Below are positions 8,851-16,660 of a stretch of 64,000 nucleotides of DNA, piece after piece. The notes beneath the pieces were generated by a model. The model worked only from the letters and a program-made list of their open reading frames with translations, had not been told where the DNA came from and made no database searches. The position numbers were made by a program, and so were the translations under genes. Source of the stretch: Iodidimonas sp. SYSU 1G8 (GTDB lineage: Bacteria > Pseudomonadota > Alphaproteobacteria > SMXS01); the NCBI RefSeq assembly GCF_039655775.1, contig NZ_JBBYXJ010000002.1, positions 930,001 through 994,000 on the forward strand, given 5' to 3'. How positions within the stretch are numbered: the first letter of the stretch is position 1; each line of letters starts with the position of its first letter.

Positions 8851-9618
8851 ATGCCGATGCCGGCCCTGCTCATTATCTCCATCGCCGCCCAATTTGCCTG
8901 CGGACTGCATGCCGTCAGGACGAATCGTGTCAGTCCTTGGCTTTACATCATTGTCTTCGTGCCGGCGATCGGCTGCGCCATCTACGTCGTCACCCAGATG
9001 CTGCCGGATTTGCTGCACAGCCGTGCCGGACGTCAGGTCGCCAAAGACATCACGAAGGTCGTCGACCCGCAGCGCGACCTGCGGCGCAGGATGCGGAACC
9101 TAAGCGTCGCCGACACGATCGAGAACAAGCGCAGGCTCGCGGAAGAGTGCCTGTCTCTCGAGATGTACGACGAAGCGGCCGAACTCTATGAAAAAGCGCT
9201 CACTGGCCATTACGTCACCGACCCTACATTGATGATGGGCCGCGCGCGGGCGCTGTTCGGTCAGGGGCGCTACGATAGCGTGGTGGAAGTGCTCGATGAT
9301 CTGCGCGCCGCCAATCCGGACTATGCCTCCGCCGACGGCCACCTGCTGTATGCCCGCGCGCTCGAAGAGGCCGGCCATCACGACCTGGCCAAGATGGAAT
9401 ATGCCTACCTGGTCGAGTATTTCCCCGGCGAGGAGGCCCGCGCCCGCTATGCGCGGCTGCTTGACCGAACTGGCGACAGCGTCAAGTCGCGCGAGATGTA
9501 CCAGAAGGTCGTCGATTTCGTATCGACGGCGCCTAAGCATTATTACCGGGCGCAGCGAGATTGGTACGACATGGCCCGTCAGCGTCTGCGCGAGATGGAC
9601 CTACCGCCCGGCGCTTAG
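8851..9618 (+). CDS. Membrane-anchored TPR protein (COG4700-like)
   Basis: A 255-residue protein with two N-terminal hydrophobic segments (about 4-17 and 28-50, the second WLYIIVFVPAIGCAIYVV), a basic linker and then tetratricopeptide-like helical pairs: EECLSLEMYDEAAELYEKAL, GRARALFGQGRYDSVVEVL and ARALEEAGHHDLAKMEY. The TPR part should face the cytosol and bind partners. This architecture resembles uncharacterised proteins with a divergent TPR domain. It is followed by VWA and J-domain genes in the same direction, so a shared assembly or quality-control role is possible. A second ATG lies 6 bases downstream. Confidence 0.8.
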   Translation: MPMPALLIISIAAQFACGLHAVRTNRVSPWLYIIVFVPAIGCAIYVVTQMLPDLLHSRAGRQVAKDITKVVDPQRDLRRRMRNLSVADTIENKRRLAEECLSLEMYDEAAELYEKALTGHYVTDPTLMMGRARALFGQGRYDSVVEVLDDLRAANPDYASADGHLLYARALEEAGHHDLAKMEYAYLVEYFPGEEARARYARLLDRTGDSVKSREMYQKVVDFVSTAPKHYYRAQRDWYDMARQRLREMDLPPGA

Positions 9619-9753
9619 GACACCGTTCCATGCCTGACCGGATCGTCCGTCCAGGGCATTCGCGGCCTTTCGCCACATCGCCCTTGTCCGCGGAGGTCGG
9701 AGACGCCACGTAAACCGACGGGTTCATTGGGCATTACGGGACGATACTCAAGC

Positions 9754-10458
9754 ATGGTGAGCAAGACACCGAAAATTGTCGGCGGCTCGGGCGAGGTCGA
9801 TGCGTTTCTGCGCACGCTGGCCGTCACGCCGGTGCCTGATCGTGGGCGCAGGGGCCGCCTGATCTTCGCGCTCGACGCGACCATGAGCCGCCAGCCGACC
9901 TGGGATCGCGCCTGCCAGATTCAGGGTGACATGTTTCGCGAGGCGGATGCGGTGGGCGGCCTCGATATCAAGCTGGTGTTCTTTCGCGGCTATCGGGAAT
10001 GCAAGGCCAGCGCATGGTACGGTCAATCGGCCCCGCTGCTGCGCGCCATGACCTCCATCGCCTGCCAGGGCGGCTATACCCAGATCCAGCGGGTGCTGAA
10101 GCGGGCCGTCAAGGAAGCGCGCGAAGGCACGGTCAGCGCGCTGGTCTATGTGGGTGACAGCTGCGAGGAAGAGGTCGATCCCATTTGCGCCGTCGCGGGC
10201 GAGCTTGGCGTGCTGGGCGTACCCGTCTTCATGTTCCAGGAAGGCGCGGACCCTTATGCCGAGACCGTGTTTCGGGAGGCCGCGCGTCTGTCGGGTGGCG
10301 CATGGTGCCGCTTCGATGAAGCCAGCGCCGACCAGCTGCGCGACCTTTTGAGCGCCGTGGCGGTGTTCGCCGCCGGCGGGCGCAAGGCGCTGGCCGACTA
10401 CGGCAAACGCAAGGGGGGACAGGCCGTCCGCCTGGCAGGCCTGATCGGCGCTCGGTGA
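9754..10458 (+). CDS. von Willebrand factor A-type domain protein
   Basis: A 234-residue soluble protein. LIFALDATMSRQPTWD carries a MIDAS metal site in the form D-x-T-x-S, followed by GYTQIQRVL and LVYVGDSCEEE, which supply the remaining threonine and aspartate positions of a VWA fold. No signal peptide is present, so it acts in the cytosol. Bacterial VWA proteins of this size often pair with AAA or chaperone-like partners; here the next gene is a J-domain protein. I start at MVSKTP; an in-frame ATG 27 bases earlier is possible. Confidence 0.82.
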   Translation: MVSKTPKIVGGSGEVDAFLRTLAVTPVPDRGRRGRLIFALDATMSRQPTWDRACQIQGDMFREADAVGGLDIKLVFFRGYRECKASAWYGQSAPLLRAMTSIACQGGYTQIQRVLKRAVKEAREGTVSALVYVGDSCEEEVDPICAVAGELGVLGVPVFMFQEGADPYAETVFREAARLSGGAWCRFDEASADQLRDLLSAVAVFAAGGRKALADYGKRKGGQAVRLAGLIGAR

Positions 10459-10559
10459 CCGGTCGTAACGTTTCCGTGACGATGCTGGCTTGCGTCACCT
10501 CCATGGGACATTATTTCCGGAAGCAGGGCAGGCCGGGTCGTGCCGTAGGGGAGAGGTGA

Positions 10560-10658
10560 ATGCGCAGGGAAGCACTCGTTCGCGCCATTGAGGCCGTGAC
10601 ACTTGCGCCGGGCCGCCCCGCGCGCCACACTCGGCATCCTGTAAGCGATAGGCGGTAG
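10560..10658 (+). CDS. Possible 32-residue leader ORF before the J-domain gene
   Basis: A short frame opens after a strong GGGGAGAGG ribosome site and encodes MRREALVRAIEAV followed by an arginine/proline-rich tail. It ends 5 bases before the GTG of the J-domain gene, which itself lacks a good ribosome site. The arrangement would suit translational coupling. There is no homology evidence, and it could be chance. Confidence 0.3.
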   Translation: MRREALVRAIEAVTLAPGRPARHTRHPVSDRR

Positions 10659-10663
10659 ATCAA

Positions 10664-11344
10664 GTGCCCTGGCTCTTTCTAGGGGCGATCCTCCTCGTCC
10701 TGCTCCTTCTCCTGATCAACTGGGCGTCGAAGGCCGACGCGACATCGGTGCGGCGCGTGGCCCGTTACTTCGGCGCGTTCCTGCTCGTCGTCCTTGCCGT
10801 GTTTCTCGCGATGCGGGGGCTGTTCGGACCGGCCGGCGCGGTCGCGCTGGGGGCGCTCGCCCTGGCATCGCGTAAGGCGATCCCCTTCCTTGGCGGGACG
10901 AGCAAGTCGAAGGCCCAGCAGTCGCAGGTGGATACCCCATATCTCCGGGTCACGCTGGATCACGATTCCGGCACCATGGAGGGGGTGATCCTGGCTGGCC
11001 GTCATGCCGGCCAGCGGCTCGACGAACTGACCCGCGAGGAGCTCGGTGCCCTCTATGACGAACTGAAAGTCGCGGACCCGGAAGGCGCCAGGCTCCTGGA
11101 CGCCTATCTGGCGCGGACGTTCGAAGGCGAGTGGCAGGAAGATGCTCCTCGCGCCGAGCCGGCCGACGGCCCCATGACCCGCGAAGAAGCCTTTGAGGTT
11201 CTCGGGTTGAAGCCTGGCGCGACCGTCGCCGACATCAAGGCGGCCCATCACCGGCTGATGAAGAAATTCCACCCCGATCAGGGAGGCTCCACCTATTTCG
11301 CCATGCGCATCAACGAAGCCAAGGATCTGTTGCTGAAGTCGTGA
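10664..11344 (+). CDS. Membrane-anchored DnaJ-domain protein (Tim14/Pam18-like layout)
   Basis: A 226-residue protein with hydrophobic segments at about 3-20 and 38-70, a soluble middle region (DTPYLRVTLDHDSGTMEG) and a C-terminal J domain starting at TREEAFEVLGL. The HPD tripeptide that stimulates Hsp70 ATPase is present in KKFHPDQGGS. N-terminal anchor plus C-terminal J domain is the layout of mitochondrial Pam18 and its alphaproteobacterial relatives, so it probably recruits DnaK to the membrane. The start is GTG; a coupled leader ORF may provide the ribosomes. Confidence 0.85.
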   Translation: MPWLFLGAILLVLLLLLINWASKADATSVRRVARYFGAFLLVVLAVFLAMRGLFGPAGAVALGALALASRKAIPFLGGTSKSKAQQSQVDTPYLRVTLDHDSGTMEGVILAGRHAGQRLDELTREELGALYDELKVADPEGARLLDAYLARTFEGEWQEDAPRAEPADGPMTREEAFEVLGLKPGATVADIKAAHHRLMKKFHPDQGGSTYFAMRINEAKDLLLKS

Positions 11345-11366
11345 GTTTACGGGCCGCCACCCCGGG

Positions 11367-11382
11367 TGCAGTGTGCACTGCA
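11367..11382. promoter_or_regulatory. 16-bp inverted repeat containing a TGC-N3-GCA site, upstream of galU
   Basis: TGCAGTG-tg-CACTGCA is a perfect 7-bp inverted repeat about 100 bases before galU. It contains TGCACTGCA, the same core (on the opposite strand) as the site at 15156 near the phasin promoter. It may be an operator for the same regulator, or mark the end of the J-domain transcript. Function is inferred only. Confidence 0.4.
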
Positions 11383-11479
11383 ACACACTTTCGCCAAGGT
11401 TGTCCGATATACAGCAACGCCCCTTCGGGCATACACTCCACCCATCCTGCTACCACCCCAAACAGCAAAAAACGAGCTC

Positions 11480-12352
11480 ATGATCAGACCAGTTCGCAAG
11501 GCCGTATTCCCCGTCGGTGGCATGGGAACCCGCTTCCTGCCGGCCACCAAGGCGATGCCGAAGGAAATGCTTCCCGTCGTCGACAAGCCCCTCATTCAGT
11601 ATGCCGTCGAGGAAGCCCAGGCGGCGGGGATCGACGAATTCATCTTCGTCACCGGCCGCGGCAAGACGGCCATCGAGAACCACTTCGACCGGTCGACCGA
11701 GCTCGAGGCGCTGCTCGCCGAAAAGGAAAAGGACGACGCCCTGCACGAGCTGCTCGGCTCCATGCCCAAGGCCGGTCAGGTCTGCTACACCCGGCAGATG
11801 GACCCGTTGGGGCTGGGTCACGCGGTGTGGTGCGCGCGCAATCTGGTCGGCAACGAACCCTTCGCGGTGCTGCTCGCCGACGATCTCATCCAGGCGGGCA
11901 CCGCCTGCCTCAAGCAGATGGTCGATGCCTACAATGACGTGGGCGGCAACATGGTGGCGCTGATGGACGTGCCGCACGAGCACACCTCGCGCTACGGCAT
12001 CGTGGCGCCAGGCCAGGTGGAAGGCCGGCTGACGGAAGTCAACGGGCTGGTCGAAAAGCCGAAGCCGGCCGACGCGCCGTCGGATCAGGCGGTGGTCGGC
12101 CGCTACATTCTGCAACCGGAAGTGTTCCAGCACCTGGCGGGCCAGCAGAAGGGCGCGGGCGGCGAAATCCAGCTGACCGACGCGCTCGCCCGCATGATCG
12201 GCGGCGCGCCGTTCCACGGCTACCGGTTCGAGGGCACGCGCTTCGATTGCGGCGACAAGGTCGGTTTCCTCGAAGCCAATCTGGCGTTCGCGCTGGAGCG
12301 CGAGGACCTGCGCGACGGCGTGACCTCGTTCATCAAGAAGCTCGGCCTCTAG
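11480..12352 (+). CDS. galU: UTP-glucose-1-phosphate uridylyltransferase
   Basis: Makes UDP-glucose from UTP and glucose-1-phosphate. The 290-residue protein carries the nucleotidyltransferase signature GMGTRFLPATKAMPKEMLP at about 14-32, then VVDKPLIQYAVEEA, LLADD for metal/nucleotide binding and the C-terminal FEGTRFDCGDKVGFL. I chose ATG 11480 by family alignment; the ribosome site is weak. It is first in a three-gene run with ugd and a phosphohexomutase, giving UDP-glucose and UDP-glucuronate for exopolysaccharide or LPS. Confidence 0.96.
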   Translation: MIRPVRKAVFPVGGMGTRFLPATKAMPKEMLPVVDKPLIQYAVEEAQAAGIDEFIFVTGRGKTAIENHFDRSTELEALLAEKEKDDALHELLGSMPKAGQVCYTRQMDPLGLGHAVWCARNLVGNEPFAVLLADDLIQAGTACLKQMVDAYNDVGGNMVALMDVPHEHTSRYGIVAPGQVEGRLTEVNGLVEKPKPADAPSDQAVVGRYILQPEVFQHLAGQQKGAGGEIQLTDALARMIGGAPFHGYRFEGTRFDCGDKVGFLEANLAFALEREDLRDGVTSFIKKLGL

Positions 12353-12367
12353 CACCGGATCCGCCTG

Positions 12368-13693
12368 ATGCACATTACTATGATCGGAAGCGGCTATGTC
12401 GGCCTGGTGTCTGGCGCCTGCTTCTCGGAATTCGGCCATGACGTGGTCTGCGTCGACAAGGACCCGGCCAAGATCGGCGCCCTCGAGCGAGGGGAAATTC
12501 CCATCTACGAACCCGGTCTCGACGATCTGGTCGCCCGCAACGTGGCCGCCGGCCGCCTGACCTTCACCACCGATCTCGCCTCGGCCGTGCCCGGCTCGGA
12601 CGCCGTGTTCATCGCGGTCGGCACGCCGTCGCGGCGCGGCGACGGTCACGCGGACCTCACCTATGTGTTCGCCGCCGCGCGCGAGGTGGCCGATGCCCTG
12701 AAAGATTATGCGCTGGTCGTGACCAAATCGACGGTTCCCGTCGGCACCGGCGCGCGGGTCCGCGAGATCATCGGCGAGCGGCTGCGCGAGATCGGCTCCG
12801 ACCTGACCTTCGATGTCGCGTCCAATCCCGAGTTTCTGCGCGAGGGGTCGGCCATCGATGATTTCATGCGGCCCAACCGGGTCGTGGTCGGCTGCGACAG
12901 CGCCGAAGCGCGCTCGGTGATGCAGCGTCTCTACCGGCCGCTGTCGCTGCGCGAGACTCCCATGCTGTTCACCGATATCGAGACGGCCGAGCTGACCAAA
13001 TACGCCGCCAACGCCTTCCTGGCGACCAAGATCACCTTCATCAACGAGATGGCCGATCTGTGCGAGCGCGTCGGCGCGGACGTCCAGGACCTTGCCCGCG
13101 GCATCGGCCTCGACCAGCGCATCGGCGGCAAGTTCCTGCATCCAGGCCCGGGTTATGGCGGCAGCTGCTTTCCCAAGGACACCCGCGCCCTGCTGGCCAC
13201 GGCCGAGCAGGCCAACGTGCCCATGGGCATCGTCAGCGCCGTGGTGGCCACCAACGACCAGCGCAAGATCGCCATGGCCGAGAGGATCGTCGCCGCGTGC
13301 GGCGGTTCGGTGGCCGGAAAGACGCTCGCGGTGCTCGGGCTGACCTTCAAGCCCAGCACCGACGACATGCGCGAGAGTCCCAGCCTCGACATCGTCCCGG
13401 CGCTGCAGAGGGCGGGCGCGACGATCCGGGCCTATGATCCCGAGGGCATGCGCGAGGCGGCCAAGCTGCTCGACGGCGTCGTGTTCTGCGCCGATGAGTA
13501 CGACGCCATGGAGGGCGCGGACGCGGTAACGATCATCACCGAATGGAACCAGTTCCGCGCGCTCGATCTCGAGCGGGCCCGCGGTCTGCTCAAGACGCCC
13601 GTGATGATCGACCTGCGCAACATCTACCGCCCCGAGGAAATCGACGGGACGGGCTTTACCTATCACTCCATCGGCCGGGGGGCACCGCGATGA
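12368..13693 (+). CDS. ugd: UDP-glucose 6-dehydrogenase
   Basis: Oxidises UDP-glucose to UDP-glucuronate with two NAD. The 441-residue protein has an N-terminal Rossmann motif [10 protein letters not shown], the middle-domain [11 protein letters not shown] loop, the catalytic cysteine in [12 protein letters not shown] (C267) and the C-terminal UDP-binding domain ([16 protein letters not shown]). It lies 15 bases after galU, which makes its substrate, and its stop codon overlaps the start of the phosphomannomutase gene (ATGA). Confidence 0.97.
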   Translation: MHITMIGSGYVGLVSGACFSEFGHDVVCVDKDPAKIGALERGEIPIYEPGLDDLVARNVAAGRLTFTTDLASAVPGSDAVFIAVGTPSRRGDGHADLTYVFAAAREVADALKDYALVVTKSTVPVGTGARVREIIGERLREIGSDLTFDVASNPEFLREGSAIDDFMRPNRVVVGCDSAEARSVMQRLYRPLSLRETPMLFTDIETAELTKYAANAFLATKITFINEMADLCERVGADVQDLARGIGLDQRIGGKFLHPGPGYGGSCFPKDTRALLATAEQANVPMGIVSAVVATNDQRKIAMAERIVAACGGSVAGKTLAVLGLTFKPSTDDMRESPSLDIVPALQRAGATIRAYDPEGMREAAKLLDGVVFCADEYDAMEGADAVTIITEWNQFRALDLERARGLLKTPVMIDLRNIYRPEEIDGTGFTYHSIGRGAPR

Positions 13694-15069
13694 CCGCTCA
13701 TCAATTCGATCCGACGGTGCTGCGTGAATACGATATTCGCGGCATCGTGGGCAAAACCCTGTCGGAAGCGGATGCCCGCGCGGTCGGGCGTGGCTTCGGC
13801 ACCCTGGTGCGGCGCAATGGCGGCACGCGCGTGTGCGTCGGCTATGATGGCCGGATCAGTTCTCCGGCCCTCGAAGCGGCGCTGGTCGATGGCCTGAAAT
13901 CCACCGGGCTGCATGTGATGCGCGTCGGCCTCGGCCCCACGCCCATGCTGTATTTCTCGGTCTATCATCATGACGCCGATGGCGGCGTGATGCTGACCGG
14001 ATCCCATAACCCGCCGGACTACAACGGCTTCAAGATGATGATCGGCAAGAAGCCGTTCTTTGGCGAACAGATCCTGGAGCTGGGCCGGCTCGCGGCGGCG
14101 GGCGATTTCGAGACCGGTACCGGTGATGCCGAGGAGGCGCCGGTATTCGACGCCTATATCGACCGGCTGCTGCAGGACTACACGGGCGGCCCGCTCAACG
14201 CGGCCTGGGACACCGGCAATGGCGCCGCCGGTCCGGTGATCGAGGCGCTGACCAAGCGGCTCGGCGGCCGGCAGGTGGTGATCAACACCGAGGTGGACGG
14301 CACCTTCCCCAACCATCATCCCGATCCCACCGATCCGGAGACGCTGCACCAGTTGCGCGCCGCGACCCTCGACAACAAGCTCGATCTGGGGCTGGGCTTC
14401 GACGGCGACGGCGACCGTGTCGGCGCGATCGACGGGGCCGGCAACATCGTCTGGGGCGATCAGCTTCTGGCCCTGCTGGCGCGGGACGTGCTCAAGGACG
14501 TTCCCGGCGCGACCATCGTCGCCGACGTGAAGTCCAGCAAGGTCCTGTTCGACGACGTAGCAAGCCATGGCGGCAAGCCGCTGATGTGGCGCACCGGCCA
14601 CTCGCTGATTAAGCAGAAGATGGCCGAGACCGGCGCGCCGCTGGCGGGCGAGATGAGCGGTCACATCTTCTTCGCCCATCGCTGGTATGGCTTCGATGAC
14701 GCCATCTACGCCGCCCTGCGCCTGCTTGAGGCCATCGGCAATGCCGGCCAGAGCCTGCAGCAGCTGCGCGAGGGCCTGCCGCAGATGATGAACACGCCCG
14801 AGTTGCGTTTCCCGTGTCGGGAGGACCGCAAGTTCGCGGTGCCCGGCGAGATTCGCGAACGGCTGGTCGCCTCGGGCGCGGACGTGAACGATATCGACGG
14901 CGTCCGCGTCACCGACGCGGATGGCTGGTGGCTGCTGCGCGCCTCCAACACGCAGGACGTGCTGGTGGCCCGTTGCGAATCCGAGACCGCCGAGGGACTG
15001 GAGCGCCTCAAGGCCTCGCTCGTTTCCCAGCTGAAACAGAGCGGGATCGAGCCGCCCGCCTCGCTTTAG
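13690..15069 (+). CDS. Phosphomannomutase/phosphoglucomutase (AlgC-type)
   Basis: Interconverts hexose 6- and 1-phosphates through a phosphoserine. The 459-residue protein has the four-domain alpha-D-phosphohexomutase layout: YDIRGIVG near the start, the active serine in [12 protein letters not shown] (S105), the metal loop FDGDGDRVG and the sugar-binding GEMSGHIFF. It can supply glucose-1-phosphate to GalU, so the three coupled genes form a short route from glucose-6-phosphate to UDP-glucuronate. Substrate preference (mannose versus glucose) cannot be read with certainty. Confidence 0.94.
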   Translation: MTAHQFDPTVLREYDIRGIVGKTLSEADARAVGRGFGTLVRRNGGTRVCVGYDGRISSPALEAALVDGLKSTGLHVMRVGLGPTPMLYFSVYHHDADGGVMLTGSHNPPDYNGFKMMIGKKPFFGEQILELGRLAAAGDFETGTGDAEEAPVFDAYIDRLLQDYTGGPLNAAWDTGNGAAGPVIEALTKRLGGRQVVINTEVDGTFPNHHPDPTDPETLHQLRAATLDNKLDLGLGFDGDGDRVGAIDGAGNIVWGDQLLALLARDVLKDVPGATIVADVKSSKVLFDDVASHGGKPLMWRTGHSLIKQKMAETGAPLAGEMSGHIFFAHRWYGFDDAIYAALRLLEAIGNAGQSLQQLREGLPQMMNTPELRFPCREDRKFAVPGEIRERLVASGADVNDIDGVRVTDADGWWLLRASNTQDVLVARCESETAEGLERLKASLVSQLKQSGIEPPASL

Positions 15070-15112
15070 GGACCGAGGGCGGCCCCGCCGCTCCTTTCAT
15101 CGAAGCTCTATC

Positions 15113-15156
15113 ACGCGCCGTGGAGCAGTTTTTGCTGCTCTGCGGCGCGTTTTGTT
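15113..15156 (+). terminator. Rho-independent terminator after the galU-ugd-phosphohexomutase run
   Basis: Two stacked stems, ACGCGCCG/CGGCGCGT (outer) and GAGCAG/CTGCTC (inner), separated by a TG/TG internal mismatch, lead into TTTTGTT. The T tract runs into the upstream PhaR-like site of the phasin promoter. Confidence 0.88.
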
Positions 15157-15224
15157 GCAGTGCACAAAAAATTCCTTGACCCTCGCGGGAGCCGTACCCA
15201 TACTTAAGTTACGTTGCGCTGCAA
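15155..15224 (+). promoter_or_regulatory. Phasin promoter with two flanking TGC-N3-GCA operator-like sites
   Basis: TTGACC (15176-15181) and CATACT (15199-15204) with a 17-base spacer form a plausible sigma-70 promoter. TTGCAGTGCAC (15155-15165) lies just upstream of the -35 and TTGCGCTGCAA (15214-15224) just at or after the expected start point. Both carry the TGC-N3-GCA form reported for PhaR, the repressor that controls phasin genes in alphaproteobacteria. The arrangement suits repression released when PHA accumulates. The phaR gene is not in the window. Confidence 0.6.
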
Positions 15225-15287
15225 TATCCCTCTCCCCAGGTCCCCGGCAGCGCTGCGTCAGACTTGAGCTATAGAGTGAGGTTGATG

Positions 15288-16121
15288 ATGGCTACCACCC
15301 GCAAGAGCACGCCGAAGGCCAAGGCTCCGGTAAAAGCGGTCTCCCCCGCCGCCGAAGCGGCTGCCACCCCGGTCGCCAAGACCGTGAAGGCCGCCGCGCC
15401 GAAGTCCCGCGCCAAGGCTGCGACGCCCGCGGCAGCCGTCAAGGCAGTCCCCGCGACCGTCGAGAAGATCGTCGAAGAGACCGCCGCGAAGATCGAGACG
15501 GCGGCGGCGAAGGCGGCTCCGGCCGCCAAGGCCGCCGCCTCCGAGATCGAAAAGACCGTCGAGAAGACGGTTGCCGAGGTCAAGACCGAGACGGCCAGGA
15601 ATGTAAAGGCCGCGGAAGCCGGCATGCAGGCCATGGGAGAGCAGATCGCCCAGACAGCGAAAGCCGGTCAGGAGACTGCCGAGACCGTGGCCAAGGCCGG
15701 TGCCGAGACGATCACCCGAAACGTCGAGCACGCGTTCGCAACCAGCAAGGAAAAGTACGAGACTGTCATGCAGAACTTCAGCGATATCTCCGCCGTCGGG
15801 CGGGAAAACATGGACGCCGTCGTGACCGCCGGCACCGTATTCGCCAAGGGCGTCGAGGCGGTGAACGCCGAGATCGCCGCCATCTCCAAGCGCAATCTGG
15901 AGGACACCATCGCGGCCGTGAAGGCGCTGACCGCCGCCAAGACTCCCAAGGAGTATTTCGAGCTCCAGTCGGACCTGATGAAAACCTCGTGGGATCACAT
16001 GGTCTCGGATACCACCAAGATCGGCGAGATGCTGGGTGAGTACTCCAAGGATGCCATGGCGCCGATCCAGAGCCGCATCACCGCGGCGATGGAGAAGCTC
16101 TCCAAGCCCGTGACGCTGTAG
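15288..16121 (+). CDS. Phasin family protein with an Ala/Lys-rich N-terminal extension
   Basis: Phasins coat polyhydroxyalkanoate granules. The 277-residue protein begins with a long Ala/Lys/Pro-rich, histone H1-like stretch (about 1-100), then an amphipathic coiled region with regular AETVAKAGAETI-type heptads, and ends in a phasin core (MQNFSDISAVGRENMDAVV through KTPKEYFELQSDLMK and AMAPIQSRI). The basic N-terminus could bind DNA, as in PhaF-like phasins. GAGTGAGG lies 6 bases before the second of two adjacent ATGs, so I start at 15288. A strong terminator follows. Confidence 0.88.
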   Translation: MATTRKSTPKAKAPVKAVSPAAEAAATPVAKTVKAAAPKSRAKAATPAAAVKAVPATVEKIVEETAAKIETAAAKAAPAAKAAASEIEKTVEKTVAEVKTETARNVKAAEAGMQAMGEQIAQTAKAGQETAETVAKAGAETITRNVEHAFATSKEKYETVMQNFSDISAVGRENMDAVVTAGTVFAKGVEAVNAEIAAISKRNLEDTIAAVKALTAAKTPKEYFELQSDLMKTSWDHMVSDTTKIGEMLGEYSKDAMAPIQSRITAAMEKLSKPVTL

Positions 16122-16144
16122 AGCGCAGGAGCGGAAAGATGGAG

Positions 16145-16181
16145 AAAGGGCCCGGCACAGAGACTGTTCCGGGCCTTTTTA
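16145..16181 (+). terminator. Rho-independent terminator after the phasin gene
   Basis: GGCCCGG / CCGGGCC with a 13-base loop is followed by TTTTTAT. It lies about 25 bases after the phasin stop. Confidence 0.9.
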
Positions 16182-16220
16182 TTTGGAAAACCGCCAGAAA
16201 CAGGCGCTGTAAAATCGCCT

Positions 16221-16249
16221 TTGAAACAGACCGGAATTGCCTATTTAAT
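16221..16249 (+). promoter_or_regulatory. Promoter of clpS-clpA
   Basis: TTGAAA and TTTAAT, each one mismatch from consensus, are separated by exactly 17 bases, about 70 bases before clpS. The sequence TTTGAAA...CTATTT also resembles alphaproteobacterial RpoH (heat-shock) promoters (CTTGAA / CTATAT), which would suit a Clp protease operon; the distinction is not decidable by eye. Confidence 0.65.
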
Positions 16250-16319
16250 AGAGCCGTCAGCCGCTGCGCACCGCAGCCCCAACATCGGCGCGGCGGCAAG
16301 AAGAGCGGAAACGGTCTGT

Positions 16320-16646
16320 ATGAGCAACGAGAACGAAGGCGGGAGTGGGGGCACCGGCACGGGCGTGGTCACGAAAGCCAAGCCCAAGACCAAGAAGCCG
16401 TCACTCTACAAGGTCCTGCTGCTGAACGACGACTACACCCCCATGGAATTCGTCGTCCATGTGCTGGAGCGCTTTTTCAACAAAAATCGCGAAGAAGCGA
16501 CCCATATCATGCTGATGGTCCACCAGAAGGGAATCGGTGTCTGCGGCGTTTACACGTTTGAAGTCGCTGAAACCAAGGTGACCCAGGTCATCGACTACGC
16601 GCGGCGGCATGAACACCCGCTGCAGTGCACTCTCGAAAAAGAGTAG
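16320..16646 (+). CDS. clpS: ATP-dependent Clp protease adaptor ClpS
   Basis: Delivers N-degron substrates to ClpAP. The 108-residue protein has a flexible Gly-rich N-terminus (needed to modulate ClpA), then the conserved core: [17 protein letters not shown] with the substrate-pocket NDDYTPM, HVLERFF and the C-terminal [13 protein letters not shown]. It sits directly before clpA, the standard order, separated by 14 bases. Confidence 0.97.
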   Translation: MSNENEGGSGGTGTGVVTKAKPKTKKPSLYKVLLLNDDYTPMEFVVHVLERFFNKNREEATHIMLMVHQKGIGVCGVYTFEVAETKVTQVIDYARRHEHPLQCTLEKE

Positions 16647-16660
16647 AAGAGGAACAGACC

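Noticed and set aside
11450-13666. Minus-strand open frame of about 738 codons opposite galU and ugd
   Set aside because: GalU and Ugd motifs are on the plus strand; the antisense frame has no recognisable domain and is compositionally biased.
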